A model generated the notes under the pieces. That model saw only the letters and a program-made list of their open reading frames with translations. It was not told the DNA's origin and made no database searches. The translations under genes were made by a program, and so were the position numbers. Shown in pieces: positions 11,530 through 23,434 of a stretch of 64,000 nucleotides of DNA. Origin of the DNA: Fragum whitleyi (Eukaryota; Mollusca; Bivalvia; Cardiida; Cardiidae); assembly GCA_948146395.1 (NCBI GenBank), contig OX411549.1, positions 29,883,272-29,947,271 of the forward strand. Direction: 5' to 3'. The first letter of the stretch is position 1; every line of letters begins with the position of its first letter.

Positions 11530-11916
11530 CTATTAAGTACAGCTAGTAACAGCTAGTAACAGCGTGTATTCAAAACACTTACTTAAACCATTCAAAAACG
11601 CTCCATAACACTAAAAAAGATAATATCAACAACTACATGCAAAATGAAAATAGCTCAAAAAGAACATGATTTCTTTGTCATAATTGAAACTATACGCGTC
11701 TAACTGGTTCTTGAGATATGAAGCTATTTATAGAATTGTATGCATATTTTATTACAGGGAAGTAATGGATTTCGCTAATTTTGTTCATCTTGAACAAAAT
11801 AAGCGATATTTGATAATCTCCCTTGAATTTCACTCAAACCTCACCCATTGCACTCATTCAATTTCAAAAATAGTTCCAAAAGCTCTTATCTTGTCAATAT
11901 GTCGATGGTTTTAACT
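11530..11916. mobile_element. Partial, diverged copy of the TA-flanked MITE
   Basis: CCATTCAAAAACGCTCCATA, the central TTTTGTTCATCTTGAACAAA and the right end GATGGTTTTAACTG identify it. The left end is eroded. Confidence 0.6.
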
Positions 11917-12233
11917 GTAACAAGTTGAAATATGAGCACTTGGTTGACAAAAGAATCATTCTTTTTAAAAAACGGTATTCTTTGGCTAGCATCAGATTTT
12001 CCTGTCATATATCTGCGTTGGCTTCACTAAAAGATGATTTCTTGAAACTGTTCTTTTAATTTATTAAGTACTATACGGTGGCAGGGTCAATATTTGAGTC
12101 GCCCTCGAGCAAAGTAATGAGAAAACGTAGTAAATGCCATCCATATAGGATGAAAACAACAAAAACAACAAAAACGAAACGCTTGGTGAATAATACCCTT
12201 CTTTGACCTAACGCGCAAAGTACGGTACAATTT

Positions 12234-12463
12234 AAGCCTGTGCGTGACATTTCTAACAAGTTCACATCTGCGTGAGGTACAAGCGTAAGGTAGCTTTGAC
12301 AACGACACAATACAATAAAAATATGTGCTGACTTTATGATAGACATATTCTATCTATATAGCGCATAGTGAAGATACTGACAAGCCTGTGTAACCACACA
12401 GGCTGGCCAGAAGGTTTGCTTTGGGTACATTTGAAATTGTTGGAAATGTAACGCACAGGCTAA
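12234..12463. mobile_element. GAGCCT...AGGCTC TIR repeat, copy 3
   Basis: AAGCCTGTGCGTGACATTTC at the left, GGAAATGTAACGCACAGGCT at the right, inner CAAGCCTGTGTAACCACACA. Confidence 0.65.
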
Positions 12464-12719
12464 TTTCTTAGCGGTCTACATTGATTTTGCATCATAAAAT
12501 GGGGTTTTATTTTTTTTTTTTTCAAGACTATTTTGACTAAGAATGGGCGATGTATAATAATAAAATTGTAGATCTCGTTTTGCTCGAGTTTGGCTCAGTT
12601 GAATCCGTATTTACAGATATACTACAAAGCTCGATTGTTACTATTATTTTAGGAAAAAAAACTCTTTCAGAATTTTAATCCTGTATCAACATTTTAGCAA
12701 CCTACTCAATATTACAATA

Positions 12720-13374
12720 ATACAAATTGACACAGAGTTACAAGTAAGAGTGATTGATCAAAGGACTATTTTTTCTATATGCTTTATAGATGAAATGAAC
12801 CTTTGATCTCTTATTCAAACTTGCGCAACTTTAAAATATACAGCAACATGTTACAAATTGATACGGAGTTACAAGTAAGAGTGATTGATCAAAGGACTAT
12901 TTTTTCTATATGCTTTATAGATGAAATGAACCTTTGATCTCTTATTTAAACTTGCGCAACTTTAAAATATACAGCAACATGTTACAAATTGATGCGGAGT
13001 TACAAGTAAGAGTGATTGATCAAAGGACTATTTTTTCTATATGCTTTATAGATGAAATGAACCTTTGATCTCTTATTTAAATTTGCGCAACTTTAAAATA
13101 TACAGCAACATGTTACAAATTGATGCGGAGTTACAAATAAGAGTGATTGATCAAAGGACTATTTTTTCTATATGCTTTATAGATGAAATGAATCTTTGAT
13201 CTCTTATTCAAATTTGCGCAACTTTAAAATATACAGCAACATGTTACAAATTGATGAGGAGTTACAAGTAAGGGTGATTGATCAAAGGACTATTTTTTCT
13301 ATATGCTGTATATATAAAATGAACCTTTTATCTCTCCTTTAAACTTGTGCAACTATAAAATACAAAGAAACATG
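12720..13374 (+). repeat. Five-unit tandem array, 131-bp period
   Basis: TTACAAATTGATRCGGAGTT recurs at 12720, 12851, 12982, 13113 and 13244. Each step is 131 bp, with a few substitutions per unit; the outer units are more diverged. Non-coding. Such short arrays in bivalves are often cores of non-autonomous elements, but no ends were recognised here. Confidence 0.88.
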
Positions 13375-13642
13375 TTACTAAAAGACCTATAATGTATTTT
13401 TGTTAAAAACAAAAAAAAACGTTTACGATTTGCACTTGATATGTAAAAACAGGTTTATTTTTTTCTTTTTTGAAGGAGTAAATTTTATAATTGCTCTAAA
13501 ACGTTGTACGAAAAGAATCAGCAAAAACGCTTTCTACCAGCTTGTAAAGTGGTATATCTGTACATACAGTGGTTGCCTATATTTCCTTCTATTATGTTTG
13601 CACTATCCTTTCTACACTAACGCACTTCCTACCCCCTCTTAG

Positions 13643-13699
13643 GACACGGACCAAGGTAAAGAGAAAGACAAGAAAAAACGCAGCAACACGGGATCAAAG
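13643..13699 (+). CDS. SPATA18: SPATA18/Mieap-like gene, exon I (Lys-rich linker)
   Basis: A 19-codon phase-0 exon between CCCCTCTTAG and AAG|GTAAGC. It encodes DTDQGKEKDKKKRSNTGSK, a strongly basic linker. The next exon in phase is almost 16 kb away, because the intron has taken up a Ty3/gypsy element and other repeats. Confidence 0.65.
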
Positions 13700-15909
13700 G
13701 TAAGCACGTCATCTTATTCAAGGGCCTTACTACCTATACGCACATTACACACGTTACGCAAGTGCGTTATAACAAAACTAATTCTTTGTCAAAAAATATA
13801 GTTGATGAATGGTAATAAAATCGGCAATACAGCTTTTTCAAGCTGTATTTACAATGTTTTGGTCATAAAACAAAGTTGAAATAATTAATATTATCCCTGA
13901 GACCCCTTACTCTGTCCTCCATTTAGCGCCAAAAGGAGCGGATCGATGTCAGTTTGATTAAGTTTTTCCATTACGCCTATATTATTTCGGGTGGTCGCCA
14001 ATTTTGTGCTTTTGAATTTTGGAATCCTAGTTACGCCCATGATATTACCCAACATATAACTATTCTTGTGACCCAAATATTTGTATTGCAGAATTCGAGC
14101 TTCTAGCATTTAAAGAAGGTCATCGAGCTTTGCTCGTGGCGTTGTGTTCGCGTTATGTATCCGTTTGTTTGTCCACTCTTAAAATAATTAGCTGGATATT
14201 GGTCAGATTACAAAAAAAACCCTTAAGGCTATCGGACACCATTGGAAACCTTAACTCGAATACGTAAAACAACGAAAAACATATGCCACCCTTTAATAAA
14301 AGTTTATCCCTTTCGTAATTGGGGGACGTTTCTACTTCACCCAGTGTTAGTACCATGTGAGAACAATCCTGTCAGTTGTTTATCGACGATGTTCTGCTTT
14401 AATCTCGTAACTCCAGCTTGTTTAAAGCTGTAGTTACGATATTTTAGCAGAATACCGACTTAACAGCTTTTCAAAAAAGTAGTGCCGGCTTAGGTTTAAT
14501 TTTCTTTTTTACAAGACTTACCTTCGCTCGACAACTGTGCATTTTGAAAATGGCATTATTCAAGAATTCTATACAATTAGAAGATTAATCAACGGCACCT
14601 CTTAAATGTTAAATCAGCTGCCAACCCTAGCCCAAGCGTGTTTTTTTTGTTTCTCGTAAGAATGCTATTTATAGACAATGCGGTGATTTGCCTATTGGGT
14701 TTTCCCGTGGTGTCAAGGGGATAAAAACTAGGTGGCTGAACTGGTAGCTCGCATACACATACTCCGATTTTAGGAAGACCGCTCTACGAGAGCACCAATG
14801 CAGAACTTCTTGGGTCTAGATCACCTCGGTGAACGATCCCGAACATTTCCATCATATTGCAATGAACTGAAAATTATTAAATACTGAGGTTATAATTGTA
14901 AACCCTCTTGAAATTGTGAAATATAGATTCACTGGAATTTTTTTCTTTCCAACGTTACAAGAACTTGTTCCGACAGGGTCAATTGGAATAAAACTTGGTA
15001 GTTAACAATATCACAGAAGCTAAAATGGTGAACGTTTATTTCTTTCATTGCGTACGATATAAAAATCGTGATATTTTTTGGAAAGTGAGAAGACACTTGT
15101 TGCTAACAAGTTTTCTTTTCTAATAATGTTGAAACCGGACCTTTCTCTGCCATTGCATTACCTTTCAACTGTCTTTTGTCATTTGAATTATTTTTCTAGA
15201 AGATTCAACAAATGACACTTAGATATTTAGTGTGTAATGGACACTTTAAGTTTGTTGCCTTTAATGCATCATCTTATGACTGATATGCATGATTATTTGG
15301 CTGATTATGAATATAATTGTTTCTTGTATAATATGTAATTTTACATAGTAAAAGTATAGAAGAAGAAGCCCCCTTCCTTCTCAGTAACTCAGTAATTATC
15401 ACAGTTGTAGAAATCGAAATTTATTTTGTCTTGTAATGAAAGAAGAACTCGAAAGAAACGAGTCTTCATCTAACCCACCCATCCCCCTCAATTGTTTCCT
15501 ACGTGCCTATAAGAGTAATTGAAACTTGAAATCAGTTATTGAAACTTATACAGCAGTAACATAAATATCAATGAGGTACATGTTTTGTTTTACAGCAAAT
15601 ATTACCAAGCTCTTGTCTTATTGACATTTATTACCAGAATACGAAATGAGCTGAGTGCCTGAATATGGATGGTTGGTGGTTTCATAGAACGCAAAGTGGC
15701 GAAAAAGTGCCTGGATACACCTACTTTATTTTACCTTTTCTAGATCTTCTAATGTAAAACTATTTTTCTATAAAATTCTTTCAATTATATTTGTGACCAG
15801 ATGGTTGTTGGCGGTTTAAGTACCAACAACCTAGGGCATGAGGGTCGGGATCGATAGGTCCGGAGGGATCAACAAAGACTCAAAGTGGTATCAAATACTA
15901 TGTATATTC
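13700..15909. other. Left part of the large intron, up to the retrotransposon
   Basis: Holds the repeat at 13751-14105 and its core palindrome again at 14412-14442. The rest, 14450-15909, is AT-rich with nothing recognised. Confidence 0.5.
13751..14105. repeat. Dispersed repeat with CAGCTTTTTCAAGCTG core, copy 1
   Basis: GCAAGTGCGTTATAACAAAA, ATATAGTTGATGAATGGTAA and the palindrome ACAGCTTTTTCAAGCTGTAT. Also at 35153 and 58970 (GTCGTTGATGAAGGATCATT, ACAGCTTATTCAAGCTGCAG). The core palindrome alone appears at 14412-14442 and 38665-38700. Confidence 0.55.
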
Positions 15910-16512
15910 TCCATCCCGTAATCGTGAAATAAGACAATCTGAAACGATACAATAAATCATACTAAGTACCCCTCTTACCGCTATGTATATGCAGATCTAT
16001 AAATACCACAATAGCAGGCGATCTACACTTACCAGTTTAAGGAACTGAATGTACAATCACACCAAATCGTCCGTCATCCTGCTATCGTGCGTGATCCTGT
16101 AAAACAAGGTGACTAGTATTAAAAACATGCAAGTTATAGAGGTAGGTACGAAAGGTGACGGGGCGAAACGGAACATAAACAGCTGGCGCGAAATCTAATG
16201 ACATGAATAATACACGATCCTAGCAACCCGATCTGGAACCGGAGCATAACAACAAATCAATCGAACGTCTCGCACAGAACAGTGGAATGTAGGAAACATT
16301 TACAAACCTTCATTACCAACGTTTTACTAGGATTTCTCTGATTTCTCATGAAACCAAATAGACTGTCAATTGTCGTGACTTCTCGACCATGAAACCGCCA
16401 GAGTGGAACGGAACAAAGAGATTACGTAGTAAAACGCGCCCAAACCAATCAATCAAAGAAACCAATGAAAACGAGTATTACAAACGAACCCAGAAAACAT
16501 CGTCTGGTTACA
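15910..16512 (-). repeat. 3' LTR of the Ty3/gypsy element
   Basis: 603 bp, matching the right-hand LTR with two substitutions that I can see inside (TGACGG/TAACGG near 16156; CATTACC/CAATACC near 16312). The outer five bases (TCCAT instead of TGTAA in plus orientation) differ, so the end that should read GTTACA is damaged. The other end keeps TGTAACCAGACG. Confidence 0.93.
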
Positions 16513-17175
16513 TACTCGCCCTGCCTGAAAAAATGACGTCCCGTCATTGTCCCGTCAGCGTCACGTCAACGTCATACTTAATTTCTAAACCTACACAATA
16601 ACTACAACTACTACTATACATTATTGTAATACAATTTCTAGCTACTGTACAAATCTTCAGATTCTGTTGAAAGAAATAATTTTGAGATAAGCATACACGC
16701 GTGTAAAGGCCATCTGGTAGGCTAGTTTTTTTTCAAAAGAAACATAACATTAGTGTATATGAGCATAACTAATTTCATTAATTCAGCTGGAACACAATTT
16801 GCTGAGAATAATAAAAAAACGTTTCGTTAGCCCGTTGATTATACATAAAACAGAACAATGTTATCATCACAAAGCCGCAATATCTCAATCCGATCTATGA
16901 GTGTAATTAGCTGTTGTCGCAACCTCTACGTCCAAAAACCTAGAAAGGATAATTTCACCCATCTGTAATCTGAAAATGGGATACTCATAAGTAAACAACA
17001 GATCATTTGGACTACAAAATTGCATAACTTGCATCCTCTCCCCTCTCTGAAATTGCGCTCAGTGCAAATGTCTACACACCTGTAATTCTGACAACATTGC
17101 AAAACAGAGTTAATGGCTAAAAGAAATACATTAATTATTAAAAAATAATCTCTCCTGAAAAGTTAAAATGATTAC
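16513..17175 (-). other. Ty3/gypsy 3' non-coding region
   Basis: About 660 bp between the last pol frame and the 3' LTR, with no gene. On the minus strand a purine-rich stretch (AGGCAGGGCGAG) lies just before the 3' LTR at 16515-16530 and may serve as the polypurine tract. Near 16535-16575 repeated CCCGTCA/GACGTC words occur (GACGTCCCGTCATTGTCCCG). Confidence 0.5.
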
Positions 17176-18201
17176 TCAGTTCATGATAGTCGATATTAAT
17201 TTCTGCGCAGTATCCGTATCAACACTGTAAAGAACACCAGATTTTATTAATTCATCTAGGGCTTGAATCTTACTATCAAATGGCCTAGAACACATAGCCT
17301 TGGTCACGTACTCTCCATATTTATCTGGTGGCCTTCGTTGTCTAGTAGATCTTCTAGGTGTTGGTACAGGCTGATCCTTATCTTGCTTTTTTACAGGCTC
17401 TTCTGTCTCTTTTGCACTGGCTTTCGCACCATTTACACCTTCATCTATTTCTTCTTCAATGTCTTCTTGATCAACCTTCGCTTCCTGAGCCATAACTTCA
17501 AATTCATCGTGAGAATGCTCTTCATCAACACTCTCCACATGTACCCCTTCATCTTTAACTTGAAAGGTGCCTTCTGTCTCTTTCTCCTCAGCATCTGGTT
17601 CATTCTTGTATGCCCCACCGGCAAGACTGTTATCTTGCTCTTCATCTGGCACTTCCGTCGCTTCATCTTGAGTCTCGATGTTGAAGTGATGGGCGTCCCC
17701 ATGCCACTGTGTTCTGCTAACACAAGTAACTTCGTCATCTGACTCTTCTTCCTCTTTCATGACGTCATGCTTCATATCTTCCATATTGACACAATTTCTT
17801 CCAGTATCTCTAGATTCCTTTTCTACACCTGTATCATCTTCTAAATCTTCTGTTTTATCTCTGCCTTCAATCTTTGTAAGAAGGTTTCTGTGTAGAATCT
17901 TTTCTGTTCCAGATATTTCCGATCTAACTCTGTAAACAGGAATGTCATTGCGAGGTTGATCAATAATTATGTAATTCGATTCTTCGAATCTATCAGCTAT
18001 TTTGTGTTTCCCATTAAAAGACACTATCTTTACCAGTACTCTATCCCCTATTGACAGTTCAACTGCCTTAGCCTTCTTATCGTACTGGTATTTCTGTTTT
18101 TTCTTTGCAGAACCAACATGCTTTTCTACTAATTCTCTTGTTGTTTCAATTCTGTCCCTGAGATCTTCCATGTATTCTCTTGTGGTTCTTGCCTTTGGCT
18201 C
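17176..18201 (-). pseudogene. Integrase C-terminal domain and acidic tail, Ty3/gypsy pol
   Basis: In frame with the integrase core and separated from it only by the TAG. It reads EPKARTTREYMEDLRDRIE, then the small beta-barrel domain LSIGDRVLVKIVSFNGKHKI, and RNLLTKI. A 190-residue Glu/Asp-rich tail follows, with a short Arg-rich stretch (PRRSTRQRRPPDKYGEYV) near the end, which resembles integrase tails that bind chromatin. Opposite-strand frames over this region are shadows. Confidence 0.85.
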
Positions 18202-19540
18202 CTACATAATGCTGCTGTATTCCACATCTACGGGCAGCCTAGGTTTACGCCCGAACATCAACTCGAATGGGCTAAATCTAGTTGACTCATGTGGAGTACA
18301 GTTGTAAAAGTAGACTAGGGAATTTATATATTTCTTCCAGTCTTCTTTCTGGTGTGGTTCTAAAGTCCCAAGCATATCTAACAGGGTTCTATTAAAGCGC
18401 TCTGGACAAGCATTTCCCTGAGGGTGGTAGGGAGTGGTGTGTGACTTTTTCATGTTTGTCAGGAGGCAAAGTTCCTTTATTATGTCACTTTCAAAATTAG
18501 CTCCCTGGTCCGAGTGGAGGCGGCTTGGTATCCCGAAATTTAGCACAAAATTGTTAAAGAATGCCTCTGCTGTCGTACGAGCTGTCTGGTGTCTGGTTGG
18601 TATTGCCATGGCATATTTCGTATAATGATCTGTTATTACTAATATGTTAGCAATACCACCCTTAGACGGTTCTAATGTGAGGTAATCAAAACAGACGAGC
18701 TCTAAAGGATAAGTTGTTGTCACATTTATAAGTGGTGCTCGTTGATTGGTTGATGACTTTCTCCTCAAACATCTCTCGCACTTTCCAACCCATCTATCAA
18801 CTGAGTTGCTCATGCTTGGCCAATAAAACCTTTCTCGCAGTAGCCGAAGAGTTCTCTCTTTTCCGGGGTGTCGCACTGCATTATGAAGACTCTTTAAGAC
18901 TTCATCTCTTGCTTCTGATGGTATCACAAGCTGTTCTATCTCCTTCTCCTCTTCTCTAACTATTCTAAACAGGAGACCACGCTTCATTGTAAAGTTCTTG
19001 AACTGTTTTTTCATAGTCAAATCATCACTGTTCCATAATTGTTTTGGCATCATCTTATCTATCACTGCCTTTCTCCACCGCTCTACTAGCGGATCTGCTC
19101 TCTGAATCTTTCTAACTTCTCTTAATTCTTTCAATGCTAAGCTCTGACCAGGAATCTCTGTTGCTTCGACGATGTCCAATGAACAAACTGGCAATGTTTC
19201 AATATATGATATTTGAACACGATTACACACAGCTCTGATTGTATCCTGGTCTACCTCTGCTACGCCTTCGTCATATTTGTTAAAAGGGTATCTACTCATC
19301 GTATCTGCATCGGTGTTCTTTAATCCTGGTCGATAGTAGATATCAAATGAGTATTCTCCGAGTGCAGAGGCCCAACGGTGTCCAGTAGCATCCAATTTTG
19401 CTGTGGTCAGCACATAGGTGAGAGGATTGTTGTCCGTAAGAACTGTGAAATGGTTCAACGTGAGGTAGTCTGAAAATTTTTCAGTTACAGCCCATTTCAA
19501 TGCCAAAAATTCCAATTTAAAGGCGCTGTAGTTTTTCTGA
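18202..19540 (-). pseudogene. RNase H C-terminal part and integrase core, Ty3/gypsy pol
   Basis: Continues from the frame break with NYSAFKLEFLALKWAV (RNase H) and VLTDNNPLTYVL. The integrase follows. Its HHCC zinc finger is HNAVRHPGKERTLRLL with KCERCLRRK. Its DDE core has D in VCFDYLTLE, D in HSDQGANF and E in CPERFNRTLLDML, the three metal-binding residues, all present. It ends SSIM and TAG at 18204-18202; ten codons later the same frame continues as the C-terminal region. Confidence 0.9.
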
Positions 19541-20860
19541 CTTAGACAACGACCGGCTGGCAAATGCAATCACTCTCTTTTTATTATCTTGTGCCTGGTA
19601 TAAAACAGCACCTAGCCCCTTGCTTGAAGCGTCAGTATGTAGTTCGAAGGGTAGCGAGAAATCTGGGTAAGCTAGCACTGGTGGCGTCGAAAGTATTTCT
19701 TTTAATCTCGTGAAGACCTCTTCTTCAATTTCTGTCCATTTGCACTCCTCTTGGATCTTGGGCTTGCCTTTCTTCTTCGACGTTGGAGGTAACAATTCTG
19801 CTAGCGGTCTGGTAATTTTACTAAAATCCTTAATGAATCTTCTGTAATATCCTGCGAAAGCTAAAAACGATCTCAGCTCATCTGAAGTAGTTGGTGACGG
19901 CCAGTTTCTTATCTTTTCAATCTTTGCCGGATCCGTTTCGATTCCTTCGGCACTCACCACATGTCCCAAAAATCCTACCTTCTCCTGAATAAAAATACAC
20001 TTTTGTGGGGACAATTTTAGGTTACACTGAGCTAGGCGGGTCAGTACAAGGTCTAATCTTTTGAGATGTTCGTCAAACGAGTCCCCGAAGACTATAAGTT
20101 CATCTAAGTAAATAACACAGATGGTCATATTATAGTCTCCGAGGCACTCTTCCATAAGTCGCTGATACGTGGCAGGGGAATTCGACAATCCAAAAGGCAT
20201 CCTGTTATATTCAAAAAAGCCTAGTGGACCTACAGTAAATGCAGTCCTCTCCTTATGCTCTTCTTCTATCTCCACCTGATGATAACCCGATTTCATGTCA
20301 ATTGTGGAGAAGAATCTACTCCCTTTCAAAACATCGAATATTTCCTCTATCCGGGGAAGAGCATATGCATCTTTAACTGTCCTGTTGTTGAGACATCTGT
20401 AATCCTGGCACATCCTTAACGATCCATTTTTCTTTCTAACTAACACAATATTGCTAGCCCACGGTGACTTGGATTTTCTAATTATGCCAGCTGACAGAAG
20501 TTGTTCCAGATGTTGCCGCACCTCCTCGATCATCATAGGTGGAACTCTACGATGCTTCTGTTTGAATGGTGTGTTTTTGTCTGACATCAAATCTATCCTG
20601 TGTTTAAGATAATCACAGTGTCCAATATCCTCTTCATGTTTGGAAAAGATGTCTCTGTGTTTCTGTAGAAGATCCTTTAATCTTGTTCTCTCTTCTTGGG
20701 TCAGGATATTGTTTTGATCTATAGCAAGACCTTCTATCAAATCCAGTTCTTCGTCTGTATCTGCTATGTGATCAAAAACCTCTTCTGTGACACTGACTGG
20801 CTGTATCTCACCGATGATGCTTTTTGGAGATATTGTCACTGTATTGGTAGTCAAATTACT
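19517..20860 (-). pseudogene. Reverse transcriptase and N-terminal RNase H, Ty3/gypsy pol
   Basis: Typical RT blocks are in order: HRIDLMSDKNTPFKQKHRRV, SPWASNIVLVRKKNGSLRMC, FSTIDMKSGYHQVEIEEEHK, then MPFGLSNSPATYQRLM. The catalytic box reads YLDE where the family has YLDD. RNase H begins LHTDASSKGLGAVLYQ. The frame ends shortly after SRSLSKSEK in a run of five A's; the rest of RNase H is in another frame (one base extra or two missing). No ATG follows the upstream TAA, so independent translation is unlikely. Sequencing error in the A-run cannot be excluded. Confidence 0.9.
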
Positions 20861-21590
20861 TTATGTAACTTCTACACTCTTTCTCTTTCCATTCTCCAAT
20901 TGAATTACAGCTGGTGTCACATCTATGAAGTCTGCTATACTACTATCTTTACTTTCCTGAATAATAGCAGTAGTTGTAGGATAGTTAAGTTCTTTGTCTG
21001 TGTGCCCTTTAATAGTGATCGTCTGGTTTGGTCTCAGGATTACTTTGGTGGTTTCAGCACATCTTACCATAGCTATCACATTCTTGTTCTTCCTAAGCTC
21101 CTTCTCTCTAACAACTATGGATCTGAAACTCAAATACCATGGAGTATTTAATCCTGGTTGTCGCAAAAAATTTTCTCCGAAGTTGCTTTTACAGTCATCC
21201 ATATATTCCTTCAGAACATTAGTACCCAGTATAATTGGTGTTCGTTCTGAATATGGAGTGTCTGGGATCACAAGAAGTAGACATCTCTTCACTTCTGATT
21301 GAGGTATTCCTGTAACAATCTCAATGTCTACTTCAACAAATCCACTATATGGTAAAGGGCTTCCATCGGCACACTCTATCTTTAGCATTTGTCCAATATC
21401 TTGTATCATTAGGTCAGGGAAATTCTTAACAAATGAACATGAAACTACACTCACACAACTCCCTGTATCCAACAAAGCACGTGTTGCAATCCCATTCACT
21501 GCAATATCTGTTTCATTGGGATGCCCGACTAATTTAGGATCATTTTTGTCTCTGCGGCTCACGTTCGATCCTACAACGTGTCCGCTTAAG
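20861..21590 (-). CDS. Aspartic protease domain of the Ty3/gypsy element
   Basis: Frame -1 relative to gag. No ATG is needed because entry is by frameshift. The active-site block is GIATRALLDTGSCVSVVS (catalytic D-T-G), and the second half has PIILGTNVL (the ILG flap/strand motif of retropepsins). It cleaves the polyprotein during particle maturation. The frame ends with VEVT and a TAA at 20863-20861; RT continues in the same frame two codons later, so this stop breaks pol or must be read through. Confidence 0.88.
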
Positions 21591-22707
21591 CTTTTGGGCA
21601 GAAATTCTGTTTATGACCCGGTTCATTGCAGTTATTGCATACTATCTCGTTGTTAGATGGACAGTCCCTCTGTAGATGGCCTTTCTGATTACAGGTCCAG
21701 CAGGTTGGTTGGAATTGCTGACCACCTATTGGTCTTTGAGGTTGATAATTGCCTCTCCCTCTACCTCTTCCTCCTCTGTTTCCTCTAAATCCTCTATTTC
21801 CTCCTCTGTAGCCTCTTCCTCTCTGTTGGTATCCCTGCTGTTGACCTGTGTTGGCCTTTTCTTTTTCTAAATTGTCAATTCTATCATTCAGCTTCATTAA
21901 AAGTTCTTTAACTTCGGCCATCTCTTGACTTGGCTTTTCCGTAGGTATAGCTGCCTTGCATGTTTTCATCTTTCTCTCCGGGCTGTCGGGTTCTGAAAGG
22001 CTGGCTTCTATCTTTCTCACTTCACGCTTCAATTCGTCGTAATTATCTATCTTATCGAATTGGTACATCGACATCAGCCTTAGATCCCTACGCAGACCGG
22101 CATGAAATACTTCCTTTAAAATTTGAACATCACTCCTATTTAAGGTTTTAAGTTGGATACCCTGATCGAACATATCCTCCAATCTTGCAGCATATGACGA
22201 GACAGACTCACTATCTAACTGTTTACAACTGTAAAACCTTTTCATAACTGTCTCCCTAGTCTCCACTGAGCCATACTCGCTATCAAATTTGTCCAAAACA
22301 TCTTTGACTTTCACATCTGTCCCGAGTCGTCTTAACTTATCGGCGGCTTTGCCTCTACAAGCCCGTCGAAGGCCAAGTAAAATCTGGATGTCCGAAAAAG
22401 TATCTTCCTTCATGAGAGCCTCAATCTCATACCTAAAGGATGTCCAATTCACATCTCCTTTTCCTTCTTCTCCAAAGAATATTGAAAGCTTGGGGTAGTG
22501 AAAACTACCGTGAATTGATGATGGCTCTATTATTTTCTTCTCCTTTGGCTCATCTTCTAATTTTCCAAACACCTTTAAAAGCTTTGTTACATCTTCCACT
22601 GAGCCAATGTGAGGCTTTATTCCGAGTAAGTGTAGAGCTTCCAAAAGCTTTCCCTCCTCCACTGAAATTCCTGAAGCCGATGCTTCCATTTCACCTTCCT
22701 CGGACAT
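21586..22707 (-). CDS. Gag polyprotein of the Ty3/gypsy element
   Basis: 373 codons from ATG 22707 (MSEEGEMEASASG). An upstream in-frame extension has no ATG. The N-terminal half is a helical capsid-like region (FHAGLRRDLRLMSMYQFDKI). An Arg/Gly-rich stretch follows (GRGYRGGNRGFRG), then two CCHC zinc knuckles, CWTCNQKGHLQRDC and CNNCNEPGHKQNFC, that bind genomic RNA. It stops at TAA 21588-21586, directly after the heptamer C-CCA-AAA. The protease lies in the -1 frame, so Gag-Pro is probably made by -1 frameshifting. Confidence 0.92.
   Translation of the reverse strand: MSEEGEMEASASGISVEEGKLLEALHLLGIKPHIGSVEDVTKLLKVFGKLEDEPKEKKIIEPSSIHGSFHYPKLSIFFGEEGKGDVNWTSFRYEIEALMKEDTFSDIQILLGLRRACRGKAADKLRRLGTDVKVKDVLDKFDSEYGSVETRETVMKRFYSCKQLDSESVSSYAARLEDMFDQGIQLKTLNRSDVQILKEVFHAGLRRDLRLMSMYQFDKIDNYDELKREVRKIEASLSEPDSPERKMKTCKAAIPTEKPSQEMAEVKELLMKLNDRIDNLEKEKANTGQQQGYQQRGRGYRGGNRGFRGNRGGRGRGRGNYQPQRPIGGQQFQPTCWTCNQKGHLQRDCPSNNEIVCNNCNEPGHKQNFCPKA
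21592..21598 (-). promoter_or_regulatory. -1 ribosomal frameshift slippery site CCCAAAA at the Gag-Pro junction
   Basis: Minus-strand TGC-CCA-AAA-GCT-TAA at the end of gag contains C-CCA-AAA, a canonical X-XXY-YYZ heptamer in the zero frame, one codon before the stop. The -1 frame is open from here into the protease. A downstream stimulatory structure was not worked out. Confidence 0.75.
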
Positions 22708-23434
22708 GTCTATAAAATGCGTAAGTTCAAGCACTGTTTCAATCCCAATTGTGATGAATCTGAACAAGTGGGTGGCACTTAAGTTTCAACAATTCCCACT
22801 TCAGTAACTCGATCACTGATCTGATCCTAGCCTATAAGATCGATGTCTAGTACTCACAATGTATAATAGTCAATATCAATTTCACAATTTAACTTTAATC
22901 ACTTCACCTTAATGCATATAATCTGTAAAAAATATCTTTTGGGAAATGGGTAAACATGAGACCATTTAGGTAATGGACTAACACTTGTACTAACGATGTC
23001 AAAATATTTTATGACAAAGTCAATACATAAATGAATTGTGACAATTGTTTGAATTTATGCTTTCAAACAAAATTAGAATATTGTGAAGACATATTTCCTA
23101 TGTTCACAACAAGATAAGCCAACAAGGTAAATCAGTTAAATAAGATAAACAACATCATTGAAAACATAGTACTTTTTTTTTTAAGTCATTAAATAATCAA
23201 ATACACATGTTATTATCTGAAGCATCAACACTGGTTATACCTGGAGCTATATTTGCTAAATATTTTGTTATTAGTTTTATCATTATTAATTTATCCGGAG
23301 CAATTCTGAAAAAATATATCCTAAAAATTCTAACTATCCAAAGCCAATAAACATAAACATCGTTAACCGGAGCATGAATTAATATTCTTCATATCTGTAA
23401 CCTAAGTAATTTTTTTAATCGATCTATTTTTTTT

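Larger units (their letters stand above)
9128..13642. other. Intron between exons H and I
   Basis: 4.5 kb without a supported exon. It holds two TIR repeats, a TTAA MITE, a partial TA MITE and the 131-bp array (each listed). The remainder (for example 9950-11520) is plain AT-rich sequence with nothing recognised. Confidence 0.6.

Noticed and set aside
12720..13374. CRISPR-like look of the 131-bp array and other tandem arrays
   Set aside because: Units are joined without spacers, are far too long, and the genome is eukaryotic.
17263..18307. Plus-strand frames of 101-159 codons opposite the integrase tail
   Set aside because: Hydrophobic shadows of the Glu/Lys-rich minus-strand pol sequence.
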